Below, piece by piece: positions 41,701-52,640 of a stretch of DNA of 64,000 bases (the first letter of the stretch is position 1; each line of letters starts with the position of its first letter). The notes beneath the pieces are model-generated. The model did not search any database. It was given only the letters and a program-made list of their open reading frames with translations, and was not told the origin of the DNA. The stretch covers positions 393,667-457,666 of the forward strand of contig CAJJDO010000042.1 of the NCBI GenBank assembly GCA_905183005.1, in the 5' to 3' direction. The translations under genes were made by a program, and so were the position numbers. The stretch comes from Paramecium pentaurelia. Taxonomy: Eukaryota; Ciliophora; Oligohymenophorea; Peniculida; Parameciidae.

Positions 41701-44700
41701 TAATAAAAATTAATTATTAAATGGAACTTTGACAGAAAATTTAGAAGATGGATTTATTTTCGATTTTCCTCTTAATTTCAAATAATATTATTTTAATTTT
41801 TCTAATCCATATATTTTAATTTTTAATACAAAATTAATAAGACCTGATTATACTGTTAGTACATCATAAAACTTTGAAATTTATATAGTTCCATCTAGCC
41901 CAATACTTACAATTGCAGGTGGAAATAGAATGATTGGGTATACTGATAAACTATTTTTAAATACTACAATTACAGATAAAGATTTAACAGAAACTGAGGC
42001 TTCTAAAATCATTTATGAATGTAATTGGAGTTGTTAAGATATTGTAAATGGTTCTGCTTGTATTAATTAAGAAAATTAAACAATTTTATTTGATAAGAGT
42101 TGTAATTAATATTTACCACCACGTACATTTGCTCCATATTAAGTATTTAATTTTGAAGTTAGCATTATAAAAGAAGAAATAGTTTATTCTACAAAAATAT
42201 CAATTTAATTAATTGAAATAGATTTACCAGCTTTAACTGTATAAGGAGTCAATGCATTAGAGACTCATAATTATTATGATGAATTTATCTATTAATTAAT
42301 ATATCCTGGAATAAATCCTGATGTTTTAATGTATGCTGGTGCAGTAATCTATGATTAAGTTGTTTAAGCAACTTTCCAATTTTATTATTTAGAGTTTAAA
42401 TTTAAAGTCTAAGACTATTTTACTAATTTCTAAGATTCTTTAGGTAATGGTCTAAAATTAAGACTATCAGTTTATGATCCTCGTTTCATAATGCCTTCTT
42501 TAAATACTTAAATGTTAACTATGAATATTCCACCTTAAAATTGTGAATTGGAAATGAAATACAATCAAGGATTTGTTGAATTTATTGAAGCACTTGATGT
42601 TTCAGTTATTAATTGTATTGATACTGATGTACCTTTATAATACAGTGTTTGGGTATTTCCAAATGAATCAATTTATGAATCTGATCTAATTCAATCTAAG
42701 TTTTACAATTATATATTACTTGAACCTTATTAGAAAACCAATACATTTAAGTTATTTTTACCATATTATAATGATAAGTAGTAGGTTCTAGTATTTCATA
42801 TATAAGATTCATATGGAGGTGTAATTAATATAACTTAGACTTTTGATGTAAAATAATATTTATAAATTGATGAAACTACTTTTTTTAATTATGAAAAGTA
42901 AATTGTAAGTTTAGATTAATAATTAATTGGATATAATTTAATTACTGAAAGATTAAGATTAATAAATGGATCACANAAATATTTGTTCTGATTTAATTAT
43001 TAGATTTGAAGAATTATTCTATAATGGAAAGTAAAATTTGAAAGTTATTTCATGGAATCAATATATTCCTTCATTAATAGACCCTTAAATTTAATCTATA
43101 TTAAATGCTAATACTTTAAATCATAGTGATACTATTACTTTTCCACCAAAAATCTTCTAATCGAATATTAGATATAAATTCGGTGTTACTATTGAAAGTT
43201 TTGCTAAATTATAGAACATAAATTATTTTTAATTTGAAGCTTCTCAATAATCCAAAATTAATTTTTATCCAGTTTCAACTAATAATTAATTTCATAGATA
43301 TGATCAAATCTCAATCTAATGTTAAATATCTTATTCAAATTGTATAGAAAAAGTATATCCAGAGTAAACTTTAGTTTATGAAATTAAATTGAAAAATAAT
43401 AAAAATTAATTATTAAATGGAACTTTGACAGAAAATTTAGAAGATGGATTTATTTTCGATTTTCCTCTTAATTTCAAATAATATTATTTTAATTTTTCTA
43501 ATCCATATATTTTAATTTTTAATACAAAATTAATAAGACCTGATTATACTGTTAGTACATCATAAAACTTTGAAATTTATATAGTTCCATCTAGCCCAAT
43601 ACTTACAATTGCAGGTGGAAATAGAATGATTGGGTATACTGATAAACTATTTTTAAATACTACAATTACAGATAAAGATTTAACAGAAACTGAGGCTTCT
43701 AAAATCATTTATGAATGTAATTGGAGTTGTTAAGATATTGTAAATGGTTCTGCTTGTATTAATTAAGAAAATTAAACAATTTTATTTGATAAGAGTTGTA
43801 ATTAATATTTACCACCACGTACATTTGCTCCATATTAAGTATTTAATTTTGAAGTTAGCATTATAAAAGAAGAAATAGTTTATTCTACAAAAATATCAAT
43901 TTAATTAATTGAAATAGATTTACCAGCTTTAACTGTATAAGGAGTCAATGCATTAGAGACTCATAATTATTATGATGAATTTATCTATTAATTAATATAT
44001 CCTGGAATAAATCCTGATGTTTTAATGTATGCTGGTGCAGTAATCTATGATTAAGTTGTTTAAGCAACTTTCCAATTTTATTATTTAGAGTTTAAATTTA
44101 AAGTCTAAGACTATTTTACTAATTTCTAAGATTCTTTAGGTAATGGTCTAAAATTAAGACTATCAGTTTATGATCCTCGTTTCATAATGCCTTCTTTAAA
44201 TACTTAAATGTTAACTATGAATATTCCACCTTAAAATTGTGAATTGGAAATGAAATACAATCAAGGATTTGTTGAATTTATTGAAGCACTTGATGTTTCA
44301 GTTATTAATTGTATTGATACTGATGTACCTTTATAATACAGTGTTTGGGTATTTCCAAATGAATCAATTTATGAATCTGATCTAATTCAATCTAAGTTTT
44401 ACAATTATATATTACTTGAACCTTATTAGAAAACCAATACATTTAAGTTATTTTTACCATATTATAATGATAAGTAGTAGGTTCTAGTATTTCATATATA
44501 AGATTCATATGGAGGTGTAATTAATATAACTTAGACTTTTGATGTAAAATAATATTTATAAATTGATGAAACTACTTTTTTTAATTATGAAAAGTAAATT
44601 GTAAGTTTAGATTAATAATTAATTGGATATAATTTAATTACTGAAAGATTAAGATTAATAAATGGATCACAATAATATAAATAACAATTATTCTAGAAAT

Positions 44701-47700
44701 TGATTGCTATTGATTAAAATTAAACATTCTTAAGTAATTAAACAGAAAGTTTATATAGATCTATTTCTAAATTATTAAGTTAAAATGTAACGCTATTAAA
44801 TTAAAATGAATCAATGTTACTTAATTAATTGAATTATAGAATTAATTTAGCATATATTTAATTGACAACATTTTATAATTTATAAAGATAAAATAAATTG
44901 ACATCAATATAAAACATTGAAAAAACTACATATACTTAACAATACTATACATTCTCAGATATTTTATCTTCTTGTCTCAATTATAGAGTTCAATAGAACT
45001 TAACATCAACAGATATCTAAAAATAACTATAAGAAATGCAATCATAATTATAAGGTATTAGTGTACCTAATGAACCTCTATATAAAGTTTAATCAAATTC
45101 AGTAAATTTAAATTTTGGATTTCTTACAACCAAAATGGCAGGAGAAGTTACAGGATCAAAAACAATTACTAAAAGTAGATTATTGGAGGAAGAAGCTGAA
45201 AAATCAGATACTGATTATAATACTTCAACTAATTTCTATAAATTTTCAATGACCAGATTTATTGATAATCCATTTTATGCAGACCAAAACTTTCCCAAAA
45301 ACAGCAGTGGATATTAAGCTGTAGATCCAAAATTAATCGCAGAAACTTAATCTAATATCAGTAAAGCAAATTCTTAAATGAAATTCAAGTTTCCAACTAC
45401 AAAAAAATTAGAAAATAATACATCAATAAAATGTATAACAGAAGTTAAAAGTGGAGAATGGGATGCTGATGTTTGTAGTACAGTTGAAAATAATGGAGAG
45501 ACGACATGTTAATGTGATTCTTTAAATCCAACTTCTGTGATGGAATCCTTGAATCTTATTGCTGATAAAGCTGCTTAAGTATTTTCCTTGGATACCCTAT
45601 TGGCATTTGGATCATTTCCATTTTATAAGACCATAGTTTTTTATTTCTATTTGGGAATCACGGGTATCTATTTATGGGTTGTCTATTGGGGAGTTAAAGT
45701 TGATAATGAAATGTTTGCAAAAATTCATGCTGCATAAGAATTAGCAGAATAAAAATTAAAAGAAGAAAAACTTAAATTAGAGAATATTGAAAATGACCCA
45801 GAAAATAAAGAACAGAATAAAGAAATTACAGAAAATAAATAGGAGTCTCATTCTTTCAGACAGCTTGAAGAAATAAAAGATAATGATACCCCTCAGATTG
45901 AAGCCTTACCAAATTTAGAAAAAAATATCTTTAGAAATCCTAAATCGTTTGATAGAGTTATACTTGAGAACAAACTCTCGATGATTAATTCTCCTTAAGA
46001 ATTCCTAATTAATCAAACTCCTGATTCTAAACTTGATATCAACATTGTCATAAACCCTGATATACCTAAAGGATAAGGATCTGACCTCCTATTGCAAAGA
46101 CAATGTTCTATAAAAAATGATAATAGAGTTCAATCAATGGAAAATCTTAAAAATGTTGAAGATTCAGAAAAGTAGGAGAATGATAAAAGGAAGGAAACAG
46201 AAGGGAATTAAAATGATAAGGAGAAACCAAAAGGATTAAAGGATTTGACGATAAAGAATTCTATCTCTAGAATTAAAGCCTACATTGAATACCTTAAGTT
46301 TTTCCATCAACTATTATAGATAATATATAAATCAGATCAAAAGAAACCTAGAGGTTTGAGAGCTTCAATTGTTTACACAAGTATTTTGGGTAGNAATTTC
46401 TATAAATTTTCAATGACCAGATTTATTGATAATCCATTTTATGCAGACCAAAACTTTCCCAAAAACAGCAGTGGATATTAAGCTGTAGATCCAAAATTAA
46501 TCGCAGAAACTTAATCTAATATCAGTAAAGCAAATTCTTAAATGAAATTCAAGTTTCCAACTACAAAAAAATTAGAAAATAATACATCAATAAAATGTAT
46601 AACAGAAGTTAAAAGTGGAGAATGGGATGCTGATGTTTGTAGTACAGTTGAAAATAATGGAGAGACGACATGTTAATGTGATTCTTTAAATCCAACTTCT
46701 GTGATGGAATCCTTGAATCTTATTGCTGATAAAGCTGCTTAAGTATTTTCCTTGGATACCCTATTGGCATTTGGATCATTTCCATTTTATAAGACCATAG
46801 TTTTTTATTTCTATTTGGGAATCACGGGTATCTATTTATGGGTTGTCTATTGGGGAGTTAAAGTTGATAATGAAATGTTTGCAAAAATTCATGCTGCATA
46901 AGAATTAGCAGAATAAAAATTAAAAGAAGAAAAACTTAAATTAGAGAATATTGAAAATGACCCAGAAAATAAAGAACAGAATAAAGAAATTACAGAAAAT
47001 AAATAGGAGTCTCATTCTTTCAGACAGCTTGAAGAAATAAAAGATAATGATACCCCTCAGATTGAAGCCTTACCAAATTTAGAAAAAAATATCTTTAGAA
47101 ATCCTAAATCGTTTGATAGAGTTATACTTGAGAACAAACTCTCGATGATTAATTCTCCTTAAGAATTCCTAATTAATCAAACTCCTGATTCTAAACTTGA
47201 TATCAACATTGTCATAAACCCTGATATACCTAAAGGATAAGGATCTGACCTCCTATTGCAAAGACAATGTTCTATAAAAAATGATAATAGAGTTCAATCA
47301 ATGGAAAATCTTAAAAATGTTGAAGATTCAGAAAAGTAGGAGAATGATAAAAGGAAGGAAACAGAAGGGAATTAAAATGATAAGGAGAAACCAAAAGGAT
47401 TAAAGGATTTGACGATAAAGAATTCTATCTCTAGAATTAAAGCCTACATTGAATACCTTAAGTTTTTCCATCAACTATTATAGATAATATATAAATCAGA
47501 TCAAAAGAAACCTAGAGGTTTGAGAGCTTCAATTGTTTACACAAGTATTTTGGGTAGTTTGGCTGTGCTATTTGTATTTAATTAGCCAAATAATCTTAGC
47601 TTTACAGTTGCTTTAGCTTTATTAACTGCTCCAATTAATAAAATTTATTAGATTATCCTAGAAAAAACATTATCACATAAAAAGAAGATAGTTAGATCAA

Positions 47701-47990
47701 TTGGAGCTGTTTTTATGATAATAAGTGCTGGTCTCATTTCTTATGTTATGTTGGCAGGTTTGGTAATGATGGATTCAGTGGAAACTGCTAATTAATGGAG
47801 CTATATCTTTTTAGGAACCTTTACAATGGATAATTTATTTTATTGTCCAATTTCTTTAATTTTCTAATATGTAGTTCATATGGAATTCATTAAGCTGCCT
47901 ATTTTCTAAAAGTTGCTCGATAAGATACTTGACGAAAAGGCTAAGGAATTTTTGTATGGTTTAATTGATAATTTAGGAGGAGAGGAATGA
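35738..47990 (+). CDS. Receptor C: giant Cys-repeat, REJ/GPS-type, multi-pass surface protein (about 3,099 aa after removing assembly repeats)
   Basis: ATG 35738 to TGA 47988-47990, introns at 35796-35817, 36134-36156, 36657-36681 and 37309-37330. Taken literally the frame breaks at the N bases 39124, 42976 and 46394. If the exact repeats behind 42976 and 46394 are counted once and the N at 39124 is dropped, the exons total 9,300 nt, exactly 3,100 codons. Signal peptide MIKMIIFIVLFYEQVLLPC; N-terminal domain with LSFCTNELVENYIGLD; a lectin-like beta block ending YLDDIHLFQFQC; a long GFR/furin-type Cys array (37330-40930) containing a 394-codon repeat; a REJ-like region (41600-42900); a Gln-rich juxtamembrane part; a GPS-like motif (about 45430-45540); first TM FYKTIVFYFYLGITGIYLW; a charged cytoplasmic loop of about 230 residues; four further hydrophobic segments. 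Probable surface receptor of the polycystin-1/REJ or adhesion type. Confidence 0.85.
37943..39123 (+). repeat. Cys-repeat unit 1 of receptor C (394 codons)
   Basis: Left copy of an internal repeat rich in CxxC motifs (DKDCLSCSPGKVLN, then WKGCSACM and so on). From about 37522 it is identical to receptor D (57363-57779 and 59424-60604). The right copy at 39126 differs by scattered substitutions. The offset is 1,183 bp, i.e. 394 codons plus the single N. Confidence 0.85.
39124..39124. other. Assembly gap marker (N) between two diverged repeat units
   Basis: A single N sits between TCTTGT and AATAAAGATTGT. The reading frame is kept only if the N is ignored. The two flanks belong to different copies of the repeat, so the join is not verified by continuous sequence. 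Confidence 0.9.
39125..40307 (+). repeat. Cys-repeat unit 2 of receptor C (394 codons)
   Basis: Right copy of the internal repeat, similar but not identical to 37943-39123 (for instance NIQNVISGECQTNCLLG against NIYNVISGECNINCLLG). It leads without a gap into the shared SGNRSPNPPNC segment. Receptor D has only one such unit. Confidence 0.82.
41281..42975 (+). repeat. Exact duplicate block 1 (first copy)
   Basis: These 1,695 bp recur base for base at 42977-44671, directly after the N at 42976. The receptor D counterpart (61580-63274) has the block once. The second copy is therefore an unmerged contig overlap rather than biology. Confidence 0.93.
42976..42976. other. Assembly join (N) with unmerged overlap
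   Basis: The sequence right of the N restarts at the base equivalent to 41281, which is also the point where receptors C and D become identical. This is typical of a collapsed-repeat contig end. Confidence 0.93.
42977..44671 (+). repeat. Exact duplicate block 1 (second copy)
   Basis: Repeat of 41281-42975. The unique sequence resumes at 44672 with the Gln-rich segment that follows the REJ-like region. Counting only one copy restores the reading frame of receptor C. Confidence 0.93.
45231..46393 (+). repeat. Exact duplicate block 2 (first copy)
   Basis: These 1,163 bp, covering the GPS-like motif, first membrane segment and cytoplasmic loop of receptor C, recur at 46395-47557 after the N at 46394. 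Confidence 0.92.
45430..45540 (+). other. GPS-like motif of receptor C
   Basis: Framework C...KSGEWDADVC...CQCDSLNPTSV fits the GPS pattern (Cys, Trp, Cys, CxC) just before the first membrane segment. The His-Leu-Ser/Thr cleavage site reads Ser-Leu-Asn, so the nucleophile and general base are both changed and self-cleavage is unlikely. Confidence 0.65.
46394..46394. other. Assembly join (N) with unmerged overlap
   Basis: Left flank ends TTTTGGGTAG; the same bases occur at 47551-47557, where the sequence continues uniquely. The right flank restarts at the equivalent of 45231. Confidence 0.92.
46395..47557 (+). repeat. Exact duplicate block 2 (second copy)
   Basis: Base-for-base copy of 45231-46393 as I read it. 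The membrane-segment cluster of receptor C follows uniquely from 47558. Confidence 0.92.
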
Positions 47991-48040
47991 TTAATATTTA
48001 TTATCATTTTAAAAAGTTAATCCTTTAATTAAATTTTAAT

Positions 48041-48697
48041 AAAAAAAAATTCATTCTGAACATTAATAAAAGATCCTTATATTAATTTCCAAAAGTTTGC
48101 AATTGCTTTTGGAGGAGCACCTTCATGTGTTAAATATCTTCTTTCATCAACAAAATCATATATTAAATTAAGTGCTTGTTCTTTCTCATCCATTTAATTT
48201 AGTGAATATCTAATTAATCCTAGAATGACCTATTAAACTTCATAATCATAATATATTTTGCTATAACTATCATTTTCTTAACAATAGATACCAGTCTTTT
48301 TAAATTCCTCATTTTTGCCTTAATAATTTATTGAAATATTTACATAGTTCTAACATTCTCCAATGATTTCAATCTGTTTATAAAATCTTACTCTATAAAG
48401 CTTTTAGACTTAAGAATTATTTATTATTTCAGAAAGTGAATTAGAAGGACTTATTTTCTTAGACCATCAAATCGAATTTATTAAATCATATTCAATTATA
48501 TTCTTCAAATTAAATTAGGCTTTTTGAGTTGAATTATTTACTTATTGTTTATTATTTTTATTTAATTCAGAAAATTATAATAAAATCTAAGAGTAATGAG
48601 AATTCGAAGATAAAAGGAATTAATTTAAATAATTTTAATAATTTAGGACTTTGATCGTTAGAAAAATCAAATTTTCATTTGAGAAAATAGTCAAATA
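48041..48697 (-). pseudogene. Broken minus-strand frame of unknown family
   Basis: A minus-strand code-6 frame of about 210 codons with protein-like composition. It begins in an Asn/Gln-rich part and continues through FNLKNIIEYDLINSI, one in-frame TGA at about 48465 (immediately before WSKKIS), then QKLYRVRFYKQIEIIGEC, VILGLIRYSLNQMDEKEQ and DERRYLTHEGAPPKAIANFW. The TGA is one substitution from CGA (Arg). No initiator ATG and no clear stop are evident, and the frame runs antisense into receptor C. Either a recently damaged gene fragment or a gene with borders I cannot resolve. Confidence 0.42.
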
Positions 48698-49735
48698 AAT
48701 GTATAAATATTATTCATTGATATTTTCCAAAATAAACTGTTAAATATAATAAAACAAAAATAATACAGAGCACAAACAAAGTGTTAATCTAATAGTAAAA
48801 TAGTGTATTTAAGCATTTGATCATTCTAAAACAATACTTATAATTAAATAATATGGTATAAAATGTTCCTCAAAATTTATCGATAAAGGATATTTCACTT
48901 TTTTATATTATTTACATATCATAAATTATATTTAAAGGGGTTTCATTATTACAAAATTGTCATTACAATTATAAAATCTTCATTAAAAAATAGTTTTTTT
49001 GACCTCAGGTAGTTTTTTTTAGAATGGAGCACCTTAAAAAACAAGTATAACTCCATATTTATTTGCAATTTATTTAGAGTTATTCACTGAGGAGTATGCA
49101 GAAGTTGGAATGCTTAATTATCTTGATAAATATTACTTTTTAAGCATTTTTTAATTAGACTATATAAAATTAATGTCCTAAATCATTAATTCAAATAAAA
49201 GAATAAATAATAAAATTAATAATTATAGAAAAATTCTAAATGCAAGACATCTTAACAGGAAAAAGCATATCGAAATAAAAGTAGAATGAAAATTTGAAGA
49301 AAAAATTGTTGAAAAAATATATCCCAGAAATTAATTGATGTATCTAATAAAGAGTAATAAGATTCTAATCACATATAAAAGAGGCTTATACATATATATA
49401 TATGTTGTTTTGAGATGTTATTAGTAGATTTCATCCTAATAAAGTTATTATTTTTTTTTGAAAATTCTAACAGAAGAGTTAAAAACAATCTTATTTTATG
49501 GATACAATAATTAAAAGACATAAGTTCAATCAATTAATTATAATTCGAGAAGATTCCAATTAAGCAAACTTTTCAATAACCTAATTCAGCAATAAATAAA
49601 AAAAAAGAATATTTTCTTTTAGACACTAAAAGAAGAAAATTATTACTTCAAAATCAAATCGTCTTTTGAGTTCATTATATGTATAAAAATTAAATTAACA
49701 CTACTTTTGATGATTTTTTAGATTATGCCTTAATT
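48698..49735. other. Intergenic AT-rich stretch
   Basis: Nothing with coding character, no RNA gene seen. TGA is frequent in all frames. Confidence 0.5.
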
Positions 49736-50900
49736 TAATCAAAAATCAAATTTACTAATCGTAGGAGTAAGACAAGATAGATTTTTTGAATTTAATAATC
49801 CTAATGTGACCAAAAATATATCCAAACTACTAAATAAGGCAGAAGCCAACTTAGTTCCATTAAATAAAATCTATCCCAATATACCGAATAAAACTTATTC
49901 CAGACATATTAGTATTCTCAACTCATTATATCAATGCATAGAACCATGATTTCCAATCAACTGAATCGCAAAGATAATGTATTTCTTGACAATTATAAAA
50001 GTGGAGTTATCTATGAAGTATACACTTAGTGTAAAATCATTAGGATTTTAAATGAATAATATAATGAATAAAACAGTTATTTATTTTAAGAGTAGAAAAT
50101 AAGGAAGTTGATTTCTGGTAAAATCCTCACAATAAACTATATCTTCAGGATCCAATATAGACAAGACAAATATTGATTTAGGAAGGGATTACCCCAAGGT
50201 CCTCCTATATTTTTCATTATTAGTTTAAAAGAATAGATATATTATGTGGGCTTAATAAACTAACTTATGCAAATGATTTAGTATTTCTCAATTCCATAGG
50301 AGATACTAAATACTATAAAATTATTGGTTATTGATTAATAGAAATCAGCTTTTCTGAAAACTAAAAACTATTCTAATATCATCAAATTTAGACTAAATTT
50401 CATATCTAGGAATAATAATTTCTAATAAAAGTAAATTGAAACTCAATATCAAACGATTAAATTAAAATTGAGATTATTAAGATTATCATCTAAATTAAGA
50501 TGGATTGCTAATTAGCAGAAAATCTTTTAGAAGAGTAAAATTTTGTAAATCTTTGCAAACCCATTAATCAGATTTTTTATTTGGTGTGAATGCATCAAGA
50601 TTTAAAACTGAGATAAATTATAAAGCCAATATTTTAAACGATATTGAAGATATATAACGGCAGATATTATGAAAATATTGAGTTATACGAAAATTAAAGG
50701 AGTTTTCCTTAATAATTGAATGGCTGTTCCTTACCTAATGGAAAAAAAATTAAAATTATTAGTGCCGTGCAAATCTAAATATATATTAGAAGATCTTCTG
50801 CAAATGAAGTATGATAAATTTATTGTATTTATAGAGATCTGAAAAAACAGGGGATTTAAAAGCTGATAGAGTAAGGTATACGGAACCCAGCTTATTATAA
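49736..50900 (+). mobile_element. Decayed non-LTR (LINE-type) retrotransposon piece 1: reverse transcriptase core and thumb
   Basis: Reading in code 6 across several frame breaks recovers reverse transcriptase signatures in the right order. A leading block (YSRHISILNSLYQCIEP) comes first, then KGLPQGPPIFFII (palm motif with LPQG, about 50186), LTYANDLVFL (the catalytic YxDD region, here YAND, about 50260) and SYLGIIIS (thumb-side motif, about 50403). A Lys-rich 3' part follows to about 50900. In-frame TGA codons and shifts occur between the blocks, and one catalytic Asp is replaced by Asn, so it is dead. No endonuclease precedes it; the element is 5'-truncated. Confidence 0.8.
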
Positions 50901-50972
50901 GTTATCCAAAGGTTCGAGAAGTATATTGAATTGGTTTTATGTTTCTGTTTAATCAGAAATATACAAAATCAT

Positions 50973-52640
50973 TAAATAACAGTAGTGTGTTGGAATATAT
51001 CCTCTTTAAAACCAACCACCTTACAAATAATTAAAGAAAATGATCCCCACCTAATTTATCTTCAAGAAACTTGATAGATTATAAACACATCTCCTAGATA
51101 CAATTTCATTAATAAATTACTTAGCGAACATTCTTAAGGCGGAGGAATAAGTATAGGCATTCATAAATAATACATATGCAGAGAAATTTCTCATATATTA
51201 AAATTAGATGAAATTGAATATTTGTTAGTTTAATGCACAAAAAATAATGTAGAACTATATATTTTCAATATCTACTCTGCCAACTCTAAATCTTTCAGAA
51301 ACTAATTAAAAAAATTGAAAAGCTTCATTGTTCAACTTAAAATCAAGAAACCAAATGCTCTTATAATGATTGTTGGAGATGCTAATAATAGTAGAGTTAA
51401 GCTCAAAGGTATGATAGATTTAATCCCAGAGTATTAAATTACATACTAAAGATATGTCAAGAACTAACTTCGATAATGAAAAACAGACATTTTTCAAATC
51501 AATTAAGAGCTTTTGCATTCAATTAGCTTTCAGCAAAATAATCTATCTGATCATACATTAATAATTTGTTAATTAAATTAGTAAAAAAATCTAAAAAGTA
51601 AAAAGTAATATAATTTCATAATAAACAAGGAGTAGGTTTATCTATTAAATTTGAATTGTTCTCACAGTGAGAACTTCAGAGAATTTATCTAGAAAATTCA
51701 GGAGAATCAAAAGAGATTCTAAATCGATAGAAGGAAAAGCTAAGGTCTAAAATCAATAATACATAGAACTTCTTAAGATTTTTTAAACATATTCTAATTA
51801 ATTAATAGCAATATCAGAACTAAAGTAAAATAAGATAACCCATAAACTAATTAACAAGCGAGTTATAGTTAATCAAAATAAAAGGGATGATGAAATCATG
51901 AATTTTTCATTGATAATTTAGATAACTTAATCACAGACTAACAGGCAGTAACAAATAATGTATTATATACATTAGGAGATAATTAAGGACTAATTAATTT
52001 CCAATCTATATCATTCCCAGAATTAGAACCTATTACTTTTGAACAGTTTTTATATATGAAATCAAGAATTAGTTAAAACAAAGCATTAACGAATATTTTA
52101 ATTTCAGACACTTGGATTTCCAAAAATGGATCCTTCATTATTTTGAATGGTGTTTAGAGAAGTAGTACATAAGATTTAGTTAAAAACTTTGGAGAGTTCT
52201 TTATAATCCCAATAAATAAAAACTATACAAACATTCCACAGGCTAGCGAATTTCGACCAATTACAATATTAAGTCCTTTATATAAATGGTTAGAATTGCG
52301 ATTTTTTTTTTTGAAAAATCTTTAAGCAGATACTGTGAAAGCAAAATAATAAAACAATATGTTGGCTTTATAAAAGGATTCGGAACTTAATTTCAGATTT
52401 TGAAATTTATAAAGGATATTTCAAGATTAAAGGCTTATGATAAGAGAAAAACATCTAGATATAAAATTTAATATATCTAGATCTCCTATTATAAATTTAT
52501 AAGTAAACTCAAATTAAGGTTCTTAAATAATAATCTAAGTTAAATGAACAAAAAAATATACATGAAAAAGAACTATAAATAATAAGGATGGATTAATGAT
52601 ATTTATTGTACATTTGAATACTTTAGTGATTATTTTAAGT
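50973..52640 (+). mobile_element. Decayed LINE-type retrotransposon piece 2: endonuclease and start of reverse transcriptase
   Basis: The endonuclease/exonuclease/phosphatase-type domain of non-LTR elements is visible as WNISSLKP and LIYLQET (about 50980-51070), GGGISIGIH (about 51140), YIFNIYSAN (about 51260), IMIVGDAN (about 51370) and SDHTLIIC (about 51550), in family order. Downstream, ASEFRPITILSPLYKWLE (about 52240) and KQYVGFIKGFGTQFQIL (about 52350) are the first two reverse transcriptase motifs. The palm (LPQG, YxDD) is missing. At least one in-frame TGA follows LQET and several frame shifts are needed. It sits just downstream of, and in the same orientation as, piece 1. Confidence 0.82.

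Noticed and set aside
41281..47557. Apparent biological tandem duplications within receptor C
   Set aside because: Copies are exact, start and end at single N bases, break the frame and are absent from paralogue D; explained by contig overlaps.
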